Positions 27,440-37,738 are shown, counted from the stretch's first letter. The stretch: 64,000 nt of DNA from Pseudomonas sp. 7SR1 (GCF_900156465.1 NZ_LT707064.1:5843001-5907000), one strand, 5' to 3'. Program-made: numbers and translations. Notes: generated by a model from the sequence alone, not told the origin.

Positions 27440-28569
27440 TACAGGCACGCCTCGACCAGGTGTCTACCGATATCGTCCAGGCCATATATCCCGTCGGCCA
27501 GGTCCGCTTTGACAATCGCCATGGGCATGCCATAGATCACGCAGCTGGCTTCGTCCTGGGCCCAGATCGTGCTGCCGCCCTGCTTGAGCAGGCGCGCGCC
27601 TTCGCGACCATCGGCCCCCATGCCGGTGAGCACCACCGCCAGAACTTTGTCGCCGTAGGATTTCGCGGCGGAACCGAAGGTGATATCCACACAAGGCTTG
27701 TAGTTCAGGCGCTCGTCGCCAGGGAGGATTTTCACCGCGCCACGGCCATCGATCATCATCTGCTTGCCACCCGGCGCCAGCAGCGCCAGGCCGGGACGCA
27801 GGACATCGCCATCCTCGGCTTCCTTGACGCTGATGCGGCAGAGCTTGTCCAGGCGCTCGGCGAATGCCTTGGTGAACGCGGCGGGCATGTGCTGGATCAG
27901 CACGATGGGGGCCGGGAAATTGGCCGGCAACTGGGTCAGGACCCGCTGCAGCGCCACCGGACCACCGGTGGAAGTACCGATGGCGACCAGTTTGTAGGCC
28001 TTGCGCTTGGGCGCCGGCGACGAGGCCGTGGCGGCGGGCGCGGCACGGGTTGGCGCAGCAGGCGCAGCGCTGCGCGCCGGCGCCGGATTGAAACCACCCG
28101 ATGAAGCCGGGGCAGGCGCAGGCGCGGACACCGGCGCCGGGGCCGGTGGGCTGTAGGCACTCACGCGCCGGTTGCTGCGGGAAATGCTGTGGACCTTCTC
28201 ACAGAGCAACTGCCGGACCTTGTCGGGGTTGCGCGAGATGTCCTCGAAATTCTTCGGCAGGAAATCCACCGCGCCGGCGTCCAGCGCATCGAGGGTCACC
28301 CGGGCGCCTTCGTGGGTCAGCGAGGAGAACATCAATACCGGGGTCGGGCAGCGCTGCATGATATGCCGCACGGCGGTGATGCCATCCATCATGGGCATCT
28401 CGTAGTCCATGGTGATCACGTCCGGCTTGAGGGCCAGGGCCTGATCGATCGCCTCTTTGCCGTTGGTCGCGGTGCCGACGACCTGAATACTCGTATCCGC
28501 TGAAAGAATTTCCGAGACGCGGCGGCGGAAGAACCCCGAATCGTCCACCACCAGGACTTTAACTACCAT
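27439..28569 (-). CDS. cheB: Chemotaxis methylesterase CheB
   Basis: 376 residues from [13 protein letters not shown], 47 bases after cheA. The receiver domain (residues 1-120) has phospho-acceptor Asp in [14 protein letters not shown] Pro/Ala-rich linker (about 135-180) follows, then the methylesterase domain with catalytic Ser in [11 protein letters not shown] and His in IQHMPAAFT. It removes methyl groups from receptors when phosphorylated by CheA. No cheR lies beside it in this window. Long upstream readings inside the cheA overlap are rejected. Confidence 0.95.
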   Translation of the reverse strand: MVVKVLVVDDSGFFRRRVSEILSADTSIQVVGTATNGKEAIDQALALKPDVITMDYEMPMMDGITAVRHIMQRCPTPVLMFSSLTHEGARVTLDALDAGAVDFLPKNFEDISRNPDKVRQLLCEKVHSISRSNRRVSAYSPPAPAPVSAPAPAPASSGGFNPAPARSAAPAAPTRAAPAATASSPAPKRKAYKLVAIGTSTGGPVALQRVLTQLPANFPAPIVLIQHMPAAFTKAFAERLDKLCRISVKEAEDGDVLRPGLALLAPGGKQMMIDGRGAVKILPGDERLNYKPCVDITFGSAAKSYGDKVLAVVLTGMGADGREGARLLKQGGSTIWAQDEASCVIYGMPMAIVKADLADGIYGLDDIGRHLVEACL

Positions 28570-28616
28570 AAACACTCCGTTAGACGAGGCGCGGCCCTGG
28601 GCCACGCCCCCCAGAA

Positions 28617-30899
28617 TCAAATACGCCGTGTGGCGTAACGCTTGAGCATGCTTGGCACATCGAGGATCAGCGCGATGCGGCCGTCGCCGGTGATGGTGGC
28701 GCCGGACATGCCCGGGGTGCCCTGGAGCATCTTGCCCAACGGCTTGATGACCACTTCTTCCTGGCCCACGAGCTGGTCGACGACGAAGCCGATCCGCTGG
28801 GTACCGACCGAAAGGATCACCACATGGCCTTCGCCCTGCTCCACATGGGCGGCGGAGCTGACCAGCCAGCGCTTGAGGTAGAACAGCGGCAGCGCCTTGT
28901 CCCGCACGATCACCACTTCCTGGCCGTCCACCACGTTGGTCTTCGACAGGTCGAGGTGGAAAATCTCGTTGACGTTGACCAATGGGAAGGCGAAGGCCTG
29001 GTTGCCCAGCATCACCATCAGGGTCGGCATGATCGCCAGGGTCAGCGGCACTTTGATGAGGATCTTCGAGCCCGAACCCTTGACCGAATGAATGTTGATC
29101 GAACCGTTGAGCTGGGAGATCTTGGTTTTCACCACGTCCATGCCCACGCCACGGCCCGATACGTCGGAAATCTCGGTCTTGGTGGAGAACCCCGGGGCGA
29201 AGATCAGGTTGTAGCACTCGGTGTCGCTGAGGCGGTCGGCGGCATCCTTGTCCATCACACCGCGTTTCACTGCGATGGCCCGCAATATCTCGGGGTCCAT
29301 GCCCTTGCCGTCGTCGGAGATCGACAGCAGGATGTGATCACCCTCCTGCTCGGCGGCCAGGATCACCTTGCCGCTGCGGACCTTGCCGGCGGCCTCGCGC
29401 TCTTCCGGCGACTCGATGCCGTGGTCGACCGCGTTGCGCACCAAGTGGACCAGCGGGTCGGCCAAGGCCTCGACGAGGTTCTTGTCCAGGTCGGTTTCTT
29501 CACCCACCAGTTCCAGGTTGATTTCTTTCTTGAGCTGGCGAGCCAGGTCTCGTACCAGGCGCGGGAAGCGCCCGAAGACTTTCTTGATCGGCTGCATCCG
29601 GGTCTTCATGACCGCGGTCTGCAGGTCGGCGGTGACCACGTCGAGATTCGACACCGCCTTGGACATGGCTTCGTCCTGGCTGTTGAGGCCCAGGCGCACC
29701 AGACGGTTACGCACCAGCACCAGTTCGCCGACCATGTTCATGATCTCGTCCAGGCGCGCGGTGTCGACCCGAACGGTTGTCTCGGCTTCGCTGGTCGGTT
29801 TTTCCGCTGGCGCGGCAGCGGCTGCGCGAGCAGGTGCCGGGGCGGCTGGCTTGGCCGCGGCCGCCGGCGCAGGCGTCTCGGCCTTGGCTTGGGGCGCCTT
29901 GCTTTCCGGCGCCTTGGCAGCGGGCTTGGGCGCAGCCTTGGCGGCCGGCGCGGCCGTCGATGCGGCAGTGGCGGTACCGACTTCGCTGAACTTGCCTTTG
30001 CCGTGCAGTTCGTCGAGCAGCGATTCGAATTCCTGGTCAGTGATCAGGTCGCTGCCGGCCGCCGCGGCGGATGGTTTGTCCGAGCCCGGTGCAGAAGCGA
30101 TGGCCGACTCCAGCGCGTCAACGGCGAACGTGCCCTTGCCATGCAACTGGTCGAGTAGCGCTTCGAATTCATCGTCGGTGATGTCGGAGTTGTCGCCTGC
30201 CGCGCTGGGGGCCGCAGGTGTTGGCGTCGGGGCGACGGCATCCGGGGCGAACTGGCCCTTGCCGTGGAGCTGGTCGAGCAGCGACTCGAACTCGGCATCG
30301 GTGATTTCGTCGCTGGCCGTGCCATCGGCGGCTTGCGCCGCTGGCGCTACCGGGGCCTGGACCTGGGCTTCAGCCTTGACGGCGCTCAGGGAGTCCAGCA
30401 GTTGTTCGAATTCGTTATCGGTGATATCGCCCGACTCTTGCGCCACCGGTTCTTCGGCGACAGGCTCTTCGACAGCGGGTTCTTCAGCCGGAGCGGCTTC
30501 GTCGGCCGATTGCGGCTCGGCCAGGCGCGACAGCGCGGCGAGCAGCTCAGGCGTGGCAGGGGTAATGGGCGAGCGCTCGCGCACTTCGCTGAACATGCTG
30601 TTGACCGCATCCAGTGCTTCAAGCACCACGTCCATCAGCTCCGAGTCAACGCGACGCTCACCCTTGCGCAGGATGTCGAACACGTTCTCGGCAATGTGAC
30701 AGCACTCCACCAGCTCGTTGAGCTGGAGGAAGCCGGCGCCTCCTTTTACAGTGTGGAAACCGCGAAAAATTGCATTGAGCAGATCCGCATCGTCAGGCCG
30801 GCTTTCCAGCTCGACCAGTTGTTCGGACAGTTGCTCTAGAATCTCGCCGGCCTCAACCAGGAAATCCTGAAGGATCTCTTCATCGGCGCCGAAGCTCAT
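28617..30899 (-). CDS. cheA: Chemotaxis histidine kinase CheA with fourfold ITD-EFE repeat
   Basis: 760 residues. Hpt domain 1-105 with phosphorylated His49 (FHTVKGGAG). Residues 158-171, 198-217, 239-258 and 285-304 are four copies of a short motif, (D/E)ITDxEFExLLDxL, with HGKG in the last three, separated by Ala/Pro linkers. The dimerisation domain starts near 375; the ATPase domain carries the N box [17 protein letters not shown]1 DDGKGMD and G2 GRGVGMD; the CheW-like domain is at about 620-755. No classical P2 domain is obvious; the repeats occupy its place. They could be the ParP/ParC-binding localisation segment known in Vibrio CheA, or CheY/CheB docking sites (inference). It phosphorylates CheY and CheB. 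Confidence 0.96.
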   Translation of the reverse strand: MSFGADEEILQDFLVEAGEILEQLSEQLVELESRPDDADLLNAIFRGFHTVKGGAGFLQLNELVECCHIAENVFDILRKGERRVDSELMDVVLEALDAVNSMFSEVRERSPITPATPELLAALSRLAEPQSADEAAPAEEPAVEEPVAEEPVAQESGDITDNEFEQLLDSLSAVKAEAQVQAPVAPAAQAADGTASDEITDAEFESLLDQLHGKGQFAPDAVAPTPTPAAPSAAGDNSDITDDEFEALLDQLHGKGTFAVDALESAIASAPGSDKPSAAAAGSDLITDQEFESLLDELHGKGKFSEVGTATAASTAAPAAKAAPKPAAKAPESKAPQAKAETPAPAAAAKPAAPAPARAAAAAPAEKPTSEAETTVRVDTARLDEIMNMVGELVLVRNRLVRLGLNSQDEAMSKAVSNLDVVTADLQTAVMKTRMQPIKKVFGRFPRLVRDLARQLKKEINLELVGEETDLDKNLVEALADPLVHLVRNAVDHGIESPEEREAAGKVRSGKVILAAEQEGDHILLSISDDGKGMDPEILRAIAVKRGVMDKDAADRLSDTECYNLIFAPGFSTKTEISDVSGRGVGMDVVKTKISQLNGSINIHSVKGSGSKILIKVPLTLAIMPTLMVMLGNQAFAFPLVNVNEIFHLDLSKTNVVDGQEVVIVRDKALPLFYLKRWLVSSAAHVEQGEGHVVILSVGTQRIGFVVDQLVGQEEVVIKPLGKMLQGTPGMSGATITGDGRIALILDVPSMLKRYATRRI

Positions 30900-30920
30900 T
30901 AATGGCTGCTCCTAAAACAG

Positions 30921-31153
30921 GTAGGTCGTGATGACGGTTAATCCCGGATCGCATTGGTGTCGTGAGCGTGCCCGGCAAGGCTTGCAACGCAGCATGGCGC
31001 GCTCTGGACTCCAACCTCTCGGGGTGCGCCCCACAAGGCGCAATCCGTCGTTACTCGTCGTTCATTTGGTAAGACCAAACCACACTCCTCGTGCCTGGGT
31101 CTTGCGCCTTGTGGGGCACGGCGCGATCGGTATTAACCGTTATCACGACCTAC
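30921..31153. repeat. 233-bp nested inverted-repeat element between cheZ and cheA
   Basis: The outer arms at 30921-30952 and 31123-31153 are near-perfect inverted copies about 31 bases long (GTAGGTCGTGAT... and ...ATCACGACCTAC). Inner arms of 18 bases lie at 31026-31043 and 31102-31119 (CCCCACAAGGCGCAA and TTGCGCCTTGTGGGG). A middle portion contains CAACGCAGCATG (30985-30996), shared with the element at 10697-10867. There is no ORF and no transposase. It fills nearly the whole 258-base gap inside an otherwise tight operon and resembles a miniature non-autonomous element or a large RNA hairpin. Confidence 0.7.
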
Positions 31154-31157
31154 AAAC

Positions 31158-31946
31158 TCAAAATCCAAGGCTGGACAACAAATCGTCCACGTCGTCCTGA
31201 CCGGATACAACGTCTTCTCTTTTATCGGCATGAATTTGCGGACCTTCACCCTGGGAGAGATGTTTTTTTGGATCTTTTTCAGCGAGCATCGCCGCACGGT
31301 CATGTTCGATGCCCGCAAAGCGGTCCACCTGACTGGCCATGAGCACGAGTTTGAGCAGATTGCTTTCGACTTCGGTGACCAGTTGGGTCACGCGCTTGAT
31401 CACCTGCCCGGTCAGGTCCTGATAGTCCTGGGCCAGCAGAATGTCGTTGAGGTTGTTCGCCACGGCGCGGTTGTCGGCGCTGCTGCGTGTCAGAAAACCG
31501 TCGACACGGCGAGCCAGCTCCCGGAATTCCTGAGCCCCGACCTCCCGCCGCATGAACCGGCCCCAATCGGCGCTCAGGGCCTGGGCTTCGTCGCCCAGGC
31601 CGTTGACCAGGGGCGTAGCGCTTTCCACCAGGTCCATGGTGCGGTTGGCCGCGGCCTCGGTCAGCTTGACCACGTAGGACAGGCGCTCGGTCGCGTCGGT
31701 GATCTGCGAGACCTCCTCGGCCTGCGGCATGTTCGGGTCGATCTGGAAATTGACGATTGCGCTGTGCAGTTCACGGGTGAGCTTGCCGACTTCCTGGTAC
31801 AGACCACGATCCCGGGTCTGGTTGAGCTCGTGGATCATCTGGACAGCGTCGCCGAAGCGGCCTTTTTCAAGGCTATCGACCAGTTCGCGGGCATGTTTTT
31901 TCAGGGTCGATTCGAAATCGCCCATTGAAGATTCGTTATGCTCCAT
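31158..31946 (-). CDS. cheZ: CheY-P phosphatase CheZ
   Basis: 262 residues, mostly long helices. The catalytic region DILLAQDYQDLTGQVIKRVT, with Gln acting on CheY-P, lies at about residues 166-185. A flexible linker and the C-terminal CheY-binding peptide DDVDDLLSSLGF end the protein. The alternative Met8 start (MGDFESTLKKH) is possible. It lies 18 bases after cheY. Confidence 0.95.
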   Translation of the reverse strand: MEHNESSMGDFESTLKKHARELVDSLEKGRFGDAVQMIHELNQTRDRGLYQEVGKLTRELHSAIVNFQIDPNMPQAEEVSQITDATERLSYVVKLTEAAANRTMDLVESATPLVNGLGDEAQALSADWGRFMRREVGAQEFRELARRVDGFLTRSSADNRAVANNLNDILLAQDYQDLTGQVIKRVTQLVTEVESNLLKLVLMASQVDRFAGIEHDRAAMLAEKDPKKHLSQGEGPQIHADKREDVVSGQDDVDDLLSSLGF

Positions 31947-31964
31947 AGCTCCCCCGTGGCGCCA

Positions 31965-32336
31965 TTAACCGATGCGTTCGAAGATTTTCTCGATCTTCTC
32001 TTTCAACGCCTGGGCCGTGAAGGGTTTGACCACATAGCCGTTCACACCGGCCTGGGCCGCTTCGATGATCTGCTCGCGCTTGGCTTCGGCGGTGACCATC
32101 AGCACGGGAAGGTGCTTGAGTTTTTCATCGGCGCGTACATGACGCAGCAAGTCGATACCGGTCATGCCGGGCATGTTCCAGTCAGTCACCAGAAAGTCGA
32201 TGCTCCCGCTGTTGAGGACCGGGATGGCGGTGGTGCCATCGTCGGCCTCAACCGTGTTGGTGAACCCAAGGTCACGCAACAGGTTCTTAATGATCCGCCG
32301 CATCGTTGAAAAATCGTCAACGATGAGGATTTTCAT
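31965..32336 (-). CDS. cheY: Chemotaxis response regulator CheY
   Basis: 123 residues from [15 protein letters not shown]: acidic pocket VDD, phospho-acceptor Asp in [13 protein letters not shown], Thr in LMVTAEAK and Lys in VVKPFT. CheY-P binds FliM to switch flagellar rotation. The ATG has no close ribosome-binding site, but a GGAGG lies five bases before an in-frame TTG four codons upstream, giving an M-DKN extension; the true start could be that TTG at 32348. It is the first gene of the che-mot-par operon, 166 bases after fliA. Confidence 0.95.
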   Translation of the reverse strand: MKILIVDDFSTMRRIIKNLLRDLGFTNTVEADDGTTAIPVLNSGSIDFLVTDWNMPGMTGIDLLRHVRADEKLKHLPVLMVTAEAKREQIIEAAQAGVNGYVVKPFTAQALKEKIEKIFERIG

Positions 32337-32502
32337 GTTCTTGTCCAATTCGACCTCCAAGCAGTCTTAAACGTGTCCAGCACCTGAACGCGCCATTTCA
32401 ATCAATCCGGCACAACACTCGACAACGGTCCGGTGCGCACCGTACGGCGACTGATGGGAACTTGCCCCGCCAACCTCGTCCGCTGCGCTCCCCTGCCCGC
32501 TG

Positions 32503-33246
32503 TCAGCGCGCTCGCCACTCCCCCAAACGCCCCCGCAAACGGGCCGCGCACTGGCTGTGTAACTGGCTGACCCGCGATTCGCTGACCCCCAGGACCTCAC
32601 CGATTTCCTTGAGGTTCAGCTCTTCGTCGTAGTACAGCGCCAAGACCAGTCGCTCACGCTCCGGCAAATTGGCAATCGCATCCGCCAACGCACTCTGGAA
32701 GCGTTCATCTTCCAGGTCACGCGACGGCTCCATATAGGCACTTGCGCCATCCTCATGCAGCCCTTCGTGCTCGCCGTCCTGCAACAGGTCGTCGAAACTG
32801 AACAGGCGGCTGCCCAGGGTATCGTTCAAAATCCCGTAATAATCGTCGAGACTCAACTGGAGTTCGGCCGCAACCTCGTGATCTTTAGCGTCACGTCCGG
32901 TTTTAGATTCGATGGCGCGAATCGCGTCACTGACCATGCGGGTATTACGGTGTACCGAACGCGGTGCCCAATCGCCCTTGCGGACCTCATCGAGCATCGC
33001 GCCACGAATGCGGATACCGGCATAGGTCTCGAAACTGGCACCCTTGCTGGCGTCGTATTTGTTCGCCACTTCGAGCAGGCCGATCATGCCTGCCTGGATC
33101 AGGTCTTCGACCTGGACACTGGCCGGCAGGCGCGCCAGCAAGTGATAGGCAATGCGCTTGACCAGGGGCGCGTAACGCTCGATCAATTCGTATTGGGCGT
33201 CCCGTGCCGATTTCTTGTAGAGATGGTTGTAACCGCTGGCTGTCAT
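32503..33246 (-). CDS. fliA: Flagellar sigma factor FliA (sigma-28)
   Basis: 247 residues: region 2 around residues 15-95 (YELIERYAPLVKRIAYHLLA, YAGIRIRGAMLDEVRKGDW), region 3, and region 4 at about 180-235 with the helix-turn-helix LNLKEIGEVLGVSESRVSQL. It directs transcription of class IV genes such as fliC; two matching promoters are seen in this window at fliC and fliS. The start overlaps the fleN stop by 4 bases. The anti-sigma FlgM is not in the window. Confidence 0.96.
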   Translation of the reverse strand: MTASGYNHLYKKSARDAQYELIERYAPLVKRIAYHLLARLPASVQVEDLIQAGMIGLLEVANKYDASKGASFETYAGIRIRGAMLDEVRKGDWAPRSVHRNTRMVSDAIRAIESKTGRDAKDHEVAAELQLSLDDYYGILNDTLGSRLFSFDDLLQDGEHEGLHEDGASAYMEPSRDLEDERFQSALADAIANLPERERLVLALYYDEELNLKEIGEVLGVSESRVSQLHSQCAARLRGRLGEWRAR

Positions 33247-34073
33247 AACACGGGCCCTGCTGTTTGTTGCACGAGACGCTCGACGAAAAATTCCAGATGC
33301 CCGCGTGGGTTGGCCGGCAGTGGCCAGGTATCGACCTTCTGGGCGATCGCCTTGAACGCCAGCGCGCATTTGGAACGTGGAAAGGCTTCATAGACGGCAC
33401 GTTGCTTCTGGACGGCCTTGCGTACGCTTTCGTCGTAGGGCACGGCCCCCACGTATTGAAGCGCAACGTCCAGGAAGCGATCCGTGACCTTGGTCAACTT
33501 GGCGAACAGGTTGCGTCCCTCCTGTGGGCTCTGGGCCATGTTGGCCAGGACGCGGAAGCGGTTCATGCCATAGTCGCGGTTCAGTAGCTTGATCAGGGCA
33601 TAGGCGTCGGTGATGGACGTCGGTTCGTCGCAGACCACCAGCAACACCTCCTGGGCGGCGCGTACGAAACTGACGACCGAGTCACCGATACCGGCCGCGG
33701 TATCGATCACCAGCACATCGAGGTTATCGCCAATGTCGCTGAATGCCTGGATCAGGCCGGCGTGCTGGGCCGGGGTCAGATGAACCATGCTCTGGGTGCC
33801 GGAGGCGGCCGGCACGATGCGAATCCCGCCGGGCCCTTGCAGCAGCACGTCGCGCAATTCGCAGCGACCTTCGATGACGTCCGCCAGGGTGCGCTTGGGG
33901 GTAAGCCCCAGCAGCACGTCGACGTTCGCCAGGCCCAGGTCGGCGTCCAGCAGCATGACCCGTCGGCCAAGCTCTGCCAGAGCCAGGGACAAGTTCACTG
34001 ACACGTTAGTCTTGCCGACGCCACCTTTGCCGCCGGTCACCGCGATCACCTGTACGGGATGCATGCTGCCCAT
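33243..34073 (-). CDS. fleN: Flagellar number regulator FleN (FlhG family)
   Basis: A 276-residue MinD/ParA-type ATPase with deviant Walker A TGGKGGVGKTNVSVNL at about residues 13-28, VMLLDADLGLANVDVLLG after it, and VLVIDTAAGIGDSVVSF. FleN binds FleQ and lowers its activity, keeping the flagellar number low, and works with FlhF at the pole. It sits between flhF and fliA, as in other pseudomonads. Confidence 0.95.
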   Translation of the reverse strand: MGSMHPVQVIAVTGGKGGVGKTNVSVNLSLALAELGRRVMLLDADLGLANVDVLLGLTPKRTLADVIEGRCELRDVLLQGPGGIRIVPAASGTQSMVHLTPAQHAGLIQAFSDIGDNLDVLVIDTAAGIGDSVVSFVRAAQEVLLVVCDEPTSITDAYALIKLLNRDYGMNRFRVLANMAQSPQEGRNLFAKLTKVTDRFLDVALQYVGAVPYDESVRKAVQKQRAVYEAFPRSKCALAFKAIAQKVDTWPLPANPRGHLEFFVERLVQQTAGPVL

Positions 34074-34187
34074 GTTCGTTCTTTACCTTGTCTTACTTAG
34101 ACGGAGGCCACATTACTGGCTGCGCGTTCATACTGAACATTGCATGGCAGACCATCGATGTAGGTACAAAAAATATTCATGATTACC

Positions 34188-35537
34188 TCAGCCGACCTGC
34201 TTGGTAGGGCTGTGGTAGATATCAGCGAACATGTCAGCCATGGCTTCTTCGCTGGGTTCGTCCTGCATTTGCACACTCACGGCGCGACTGACCAGTTGAT
34301 GACGACGCGGCAGATGCAAATCATCCGGGATCCGCGGCCCATCGGTCAGGTACGCCACCGGCAGATCGTGACCGATCGCCAGGCTCAACACCTCGCCCAG
34401 GCTTGCCGTTTCGTCCAGCTTGGTCAGGATGCAACCGGCCAGACCACAACGTTTGTAGCTGTGATAAGCGGCCGTTAGAACCTGTTTCTGGCTGGTGGTT
34501 GCCAACACGAGATAATTTTTTGACCGTATACCGCGACCGGCCAGGCTTTCAAGCTGCATGCGCAGGGCCGGGTCGCTGGCTTGCAGGCCGGCGGTATCGA
34601 TCAGCACGACACGCTTGCGCAGCAGCGGCTCCAGCGCCTGGGCCAGGGATTGGCCCGGGTCCACGTGGGTCACCGACACATTGAGGATCCGCCCCAGGGT
34701 CTTGAGTTGCTCCTGGGCACCGATGCGGAAACTGTCCATGCTCACCAGGGCAATGCTCTGGGAACCGTACTTGAGCACATAACGGGCGGCCAGCTTGGCC
34801 AGGGTGGTGGTCTTGCCCATGCCGGCCGGACCGACCATCGCAATCACCCCGCCCTCTTCCAGCGGCTCGACTTCCGGCGTGGCGATCATCCGCGCCAGGT
34901 GCGCCAGCAGCATGCGCCAGGCCTGGCGAGGCTCCTCGATATCGTTGATCAGCGCCAGCAGGTCGCGGGCCAACGGACCGGACAGGCCGATGCGTTGCAG
35001 GCGACGCCACAGGTTGGCCTGGGCCGGGCGGCTGCCTTGCAGCTGGTTCCAGGCCAGGGAGCCGAGCTGGACTTCCATCAGCTCGCGCAGGCTGTTGAGC
35101 TCGAAACGCATCGAATCCAGGGCCCGTGGGTCGATACCCGGGGCGGGGGCGGCCGGAGCCGGGGCCGGACGACGCGGCTCGGCCGGGGTCGGCTCGATCA
35201 GCGGCTCGGCAGCGGTCAAGGGCAGGCCGGCAGTCAGCGGCTGGCCGGCGAACAATTGACGATTGGTGCCGGCGGCGGCCTCGCCTTCGCTGCTGCGCAG
35301 GCTCAATTCGGCCTGGGCACTGGCGATGCGCGACTGGGTCTTGCGCAGCTCATCCTCAAGTTCCATGTTCGGAACCCGCGGGGCCAACGCAGACAATTTG
35401 TAGTCCAGGGCCGCCGTCAGCTCGACACCGCCGGCGATCCGGCGGTTGCCGATGATGGCTGCTTCGGCGCCCAGCTCGTCACGAACCAGTTTCATGGCCT
35501 GACGCATATCGGCGGCGAAAAAACGCTTCACTTGCAT
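34188..35537 (-). CDS. flhF: SRP-type GTPase FlhF, polar flagellar placement
   Basis: 449 residues. The N-terminal basic domain (MQVKRFFAADMRQAMKLVRD) and Pro-rich linker (about 90-135) precede the NG GTPase domain with G1 GPAGMGKTTTLAKLA at residues 236-250, G3 DTAGL, and TKLDE as G4. FlhF marks the old pole as the site of flagellum assembly. There is an 11-base gap after flhA and 114 bases before fleN with no clear promoter. Confidence 0.96.
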   Translation of the reverse strand: MQVKRFFAADMRQAMKLVRDELGAEAAIIGNRRIAGGVELTAALDYKLSALAPRVPNMELEDELRKTQSRIASAQAELSLRSSEGEAAAGTNRQLFAGQPLTAGLPLTAAEPLIEPTPAEPRRPAPAPAAPAPGIDPRALDSMRFELNSLRELMEVQLGSLAWNQLQGSRPAQANLWRRLQRIGLSGPLARDLLALINDIEEPRQAWRMLLAHLARMIATPEVEPLEEGGVIAMVGPAGMGKTTTLAKLAARYVLKYGSQSIALVSMDSFRIGAQEQLKTLGRILNVSVTHVDPGQSLAQALEPLLRKRVVLIDTAGLQASDPALRMQLESLAGRGIRSKNYLVLATTSQKQVLTAAYHSYKRCGLAGCILTKLDETASLGEVLSLAIGHDLPVAYLTDGPRIPDDLHLPRRHQLVSRAVSVQMQDEPSEEAMADMFADIYHSPTKQVG

Positions 35538-35548
35538 AAACCACTACC

Positions 35549-37678
35549 TCAGCCGTTGGGCCCTACTGTCGCAACAATGGTCACTTGCTTGTTGTCCGGT
35601 ATTTCCTGGTAAGCCAGCACATGCAGGCCCGGGACTGCGAGGCGGCCGAAGCGCGAGAGCATCGCGCGAATCGGACCTGCCACCAGCAGGATCACCGGTT
35701 GACCTTGCATTTCCTGCCGCTGGGCTGCCTCGATCAACGAACGCTGCAGCTTCTCGGCCATGCTTGGCTCCAGCAGAACACCCTCTTCCGAGCCTTGTCC
35801 TGCCTTCTGAAGACTATTGAGCAATATCTGTTCCAACCTTGGCTCCAGAGTGATCACAGGCAGCTCGGACTCAGTACCTACAATGCTTTGGACGATTGCA
35901 CGGGACACGCCGACCCGCACTGCAGCCACCAGGGCGGCGGTATCTTGACTCTTGGAAGCGTTGTTGGCGATCGCTTCGGCAATGCTGCGAATGTCGCGAA
36001 CCGGTACCTGTTCGGCCAGCAGCGCTTGCAGCACCTTGAGCAACTGAGACAACGAAACCACGCCAGGCACCAGCTCTTCGGCCAGTTTCGGAGAGCCCTT
36101 GGCCAGTACCTGCAGCAATTGCTGGACTTCCTCGTGGCCAATCAGCTCGCTGGAGTGCTTGTACAGAATCTGGTTCAAATGGGTCGCGACCACGGTACTG
36201 GCGTCCACCACGGTGTAGCCGAGGGACTGGGCCTGGGCTCGCTGGCTGATTTCGATCCACACCGCCTCGAGACCGAAAGCCGGATCCTTGGCGGTGATGC
36301 CGTTGAGCGAACCATAGACCTGCCCCGGGTTGATGGCCAATTCGCGGTCCGGATAGATCTCGGCTTCCGCCAGGATCACCCCCATCAAGGTCAGGCGATA
36401 GGCGCTTGGGGCCAGGTCGAGGTTGTCACGGATATGCACGGTGGGCATCAGGAAACCCAGGTCCTGGGACAGCTTCTTGCGCACGCCCTTGATCCGTGCC
36501 AGCAACTGGCCGCCCTGGTTGCGGTCGACCAGCGGGATCAGGCGGTAACCGACTTCCAGGCCGATCATGTCGATGGGGGTCACGTCGTCCCAGCCCAGCT
36601 CCTTGGTTTCCATGGCACGGGCCGGCGATGGCAGCAATTCCTGCTGGCGCTTGACCTCCTGCAGGGCCTGGACCTTCTGCTCGTTCTGTTTCTTCCAGAA
36701 CAGATAGGCGCCGCCCGCGGCCACGGCAGCCATGGTCAGGAAGGAAACGTGCGGCATGCCCGGCACCAGGCCCATCACCGCCATCAGGCCGGCGGCCACG
36801 GCCAGGGCCTTGGGCGAGGCGAACATCTGCCGGCCGATCTGCTTGCCCATGTCTTCGGAGCCCGAGGCACGGGTCACCATGATCGCCGCGGCTGTGGATA
36901 ACAACAGTGATGGCAATTGCGCCACCAAACCGTCACCGATGGTCAGCAAGGCATAGACCTTGCCCGCATCGCCGAAACTCATGTTGTGCTGGAAGATACC
37001 GACCGCCATGCCGCCGATCAGGTTGATGAAGAGGATCAGCAAGCCGGCGATGGCGTCACCGCGCACGAACTTGCTCGCACCGTCCATGGAGCCGTAGAAC
37101 TCGGCTTCCTGGGCCACTTCAAGGCGGCGTGCCTTGGCCTGGCTCTGGTCGATCAGACCGGCGTTGAGGTCGGCATCGATCGCCATCTGCTTGCCTGGCA
37201 TCGCATCGAGGGTAAAGCGCGCGCTCACCTCCGAAATCCGCCCGGCACCCTTGGTCACCACCACGAAGTTGATGATCATGAGGATGGCGAACACCACGAT
37301 ACCGACCACGTAGTTGCCACCAATCACCACCTCACCGAAGGCCTGGATCACCTTACCGGCAGCGGCGTGACCTTCCTGGCCGTGGAGCATGACCACGCGA
37401 GTGGACGCCACGTTCAGCGCCAGGCGCAACAGCGTGGCCACCAGCAGGATGGTGGGGAAGACCGCGAAATCCAGTGGGCGCAAGGCATACACGCACACCA
37501 GCAGTACGACGATGGACAAAGCGATGTTGAACGTGAAGAACACGTCCAGCAGGAACGGTGGTACCGGCAGCATCATCATGGCCAGCATGACCAGCAGCAA
37601 CAGCGGCACGCCCAGATTGCCCCGGCTGAGGTCTACGACGTTGCTGCGCGCGGTGCTGAGTAACTGAGAGCGATCCAC
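35549..37678 (-). CDS. flhA: Flagellar export apparatus protein FlhA
   Basis: 709 residues. The N-terminal membrane half (about residues 20-320) includes the conserved cytoplasmic FHIPEP stretch (RFTLDAMPGKQMAIDADLNA). The C-terminal cytoplasmic half docks chaperone-substrate complexes. FlhA is the nonameric export gate that couples proton flow to secretion. It begins a new transcription unit, separated from flhB by a REP doublet, with a sigma-54 element about 60 bases upstream. Confidence 0.96.
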   Translation of the reverse strand: MDRSQLLSTARSNVVDLSRGNLGVPLLLLVMLAMMMLPVPPFLLDVFFTFNIALSIVVLLVCVYALRPLDFAVFPTILLVATLLRLALNVASTRVVMLHGQEGHAAAGKVIQAFGEVVIGGNYVVGIVVFAILMIINFVVVTKGAGRISEVSARFTLDAMPGKQMAIDADLNAGLIDQSQAKARRLEVAQEAEFYGSMDGASKFVRGDAIAGLLILFINLIGGMAVGIFQHNMSFGDAGKVYALLTIGDGLVAQLPSLLLSTAAAIMVTRASGSEDMGKQIGRQMFASPKALAVAAGLMAVMGLVPGMPHVSFLTMAAVAAGGAYLFWKKQNEQKVQALQEVKRQQELLPSPARAMETKELGWDDVTPIDMIGLEVGYRLIPLVDRNQGGQLLARIKGVRKKLSQDLGFLMPTVHIRDNLDLAPSAYRLTLMGVILAEAEIYPDRELAINPGQVYGSLNGITAKDPAFGLEAVWIEISQRAQAQSLGYTVVDASTVVATHLNQILYKHSSELIGHEEVQQLLQVLAKGSPKLAEELVPGVVSLSQLLKVLQALLAEQVPVRDIRSIAEAIANNASKSQDTAALVAAVRVGVSRAIVQSIVGTESELPVITLEPRLEQILLNSLQKAGQGSEEGVLLEPSMAEKLQRSLIEAAQRQEMQGQPVILLVAGPIRAMLSRFGRLAVPGLHVLAYQEIPDNKQVTIVATVGPNG

Positions 37679-37738
37679 CGATATTCCCCGTTCCGTGAAG
37701 CAAACTTTTGACGCCCAGAGCGGGCGCAGACGGGGTAT

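Noticed and set aside
28824..30699. Plus-strand open frames of 444 and 443 residues across cheA
   Set aside because: Shadows of cheA; the Ala/Gly/Ser- and Arg/Gly-rich stretches mirror the Ala/Pro linkers and the repeat motif.
33243..34073. fleN read as chromosome-partitioning MinD/ParA
   Set aside because: The ATPase motifs fit either, but the flhF-fleN-fliA order fixes it as FleN.
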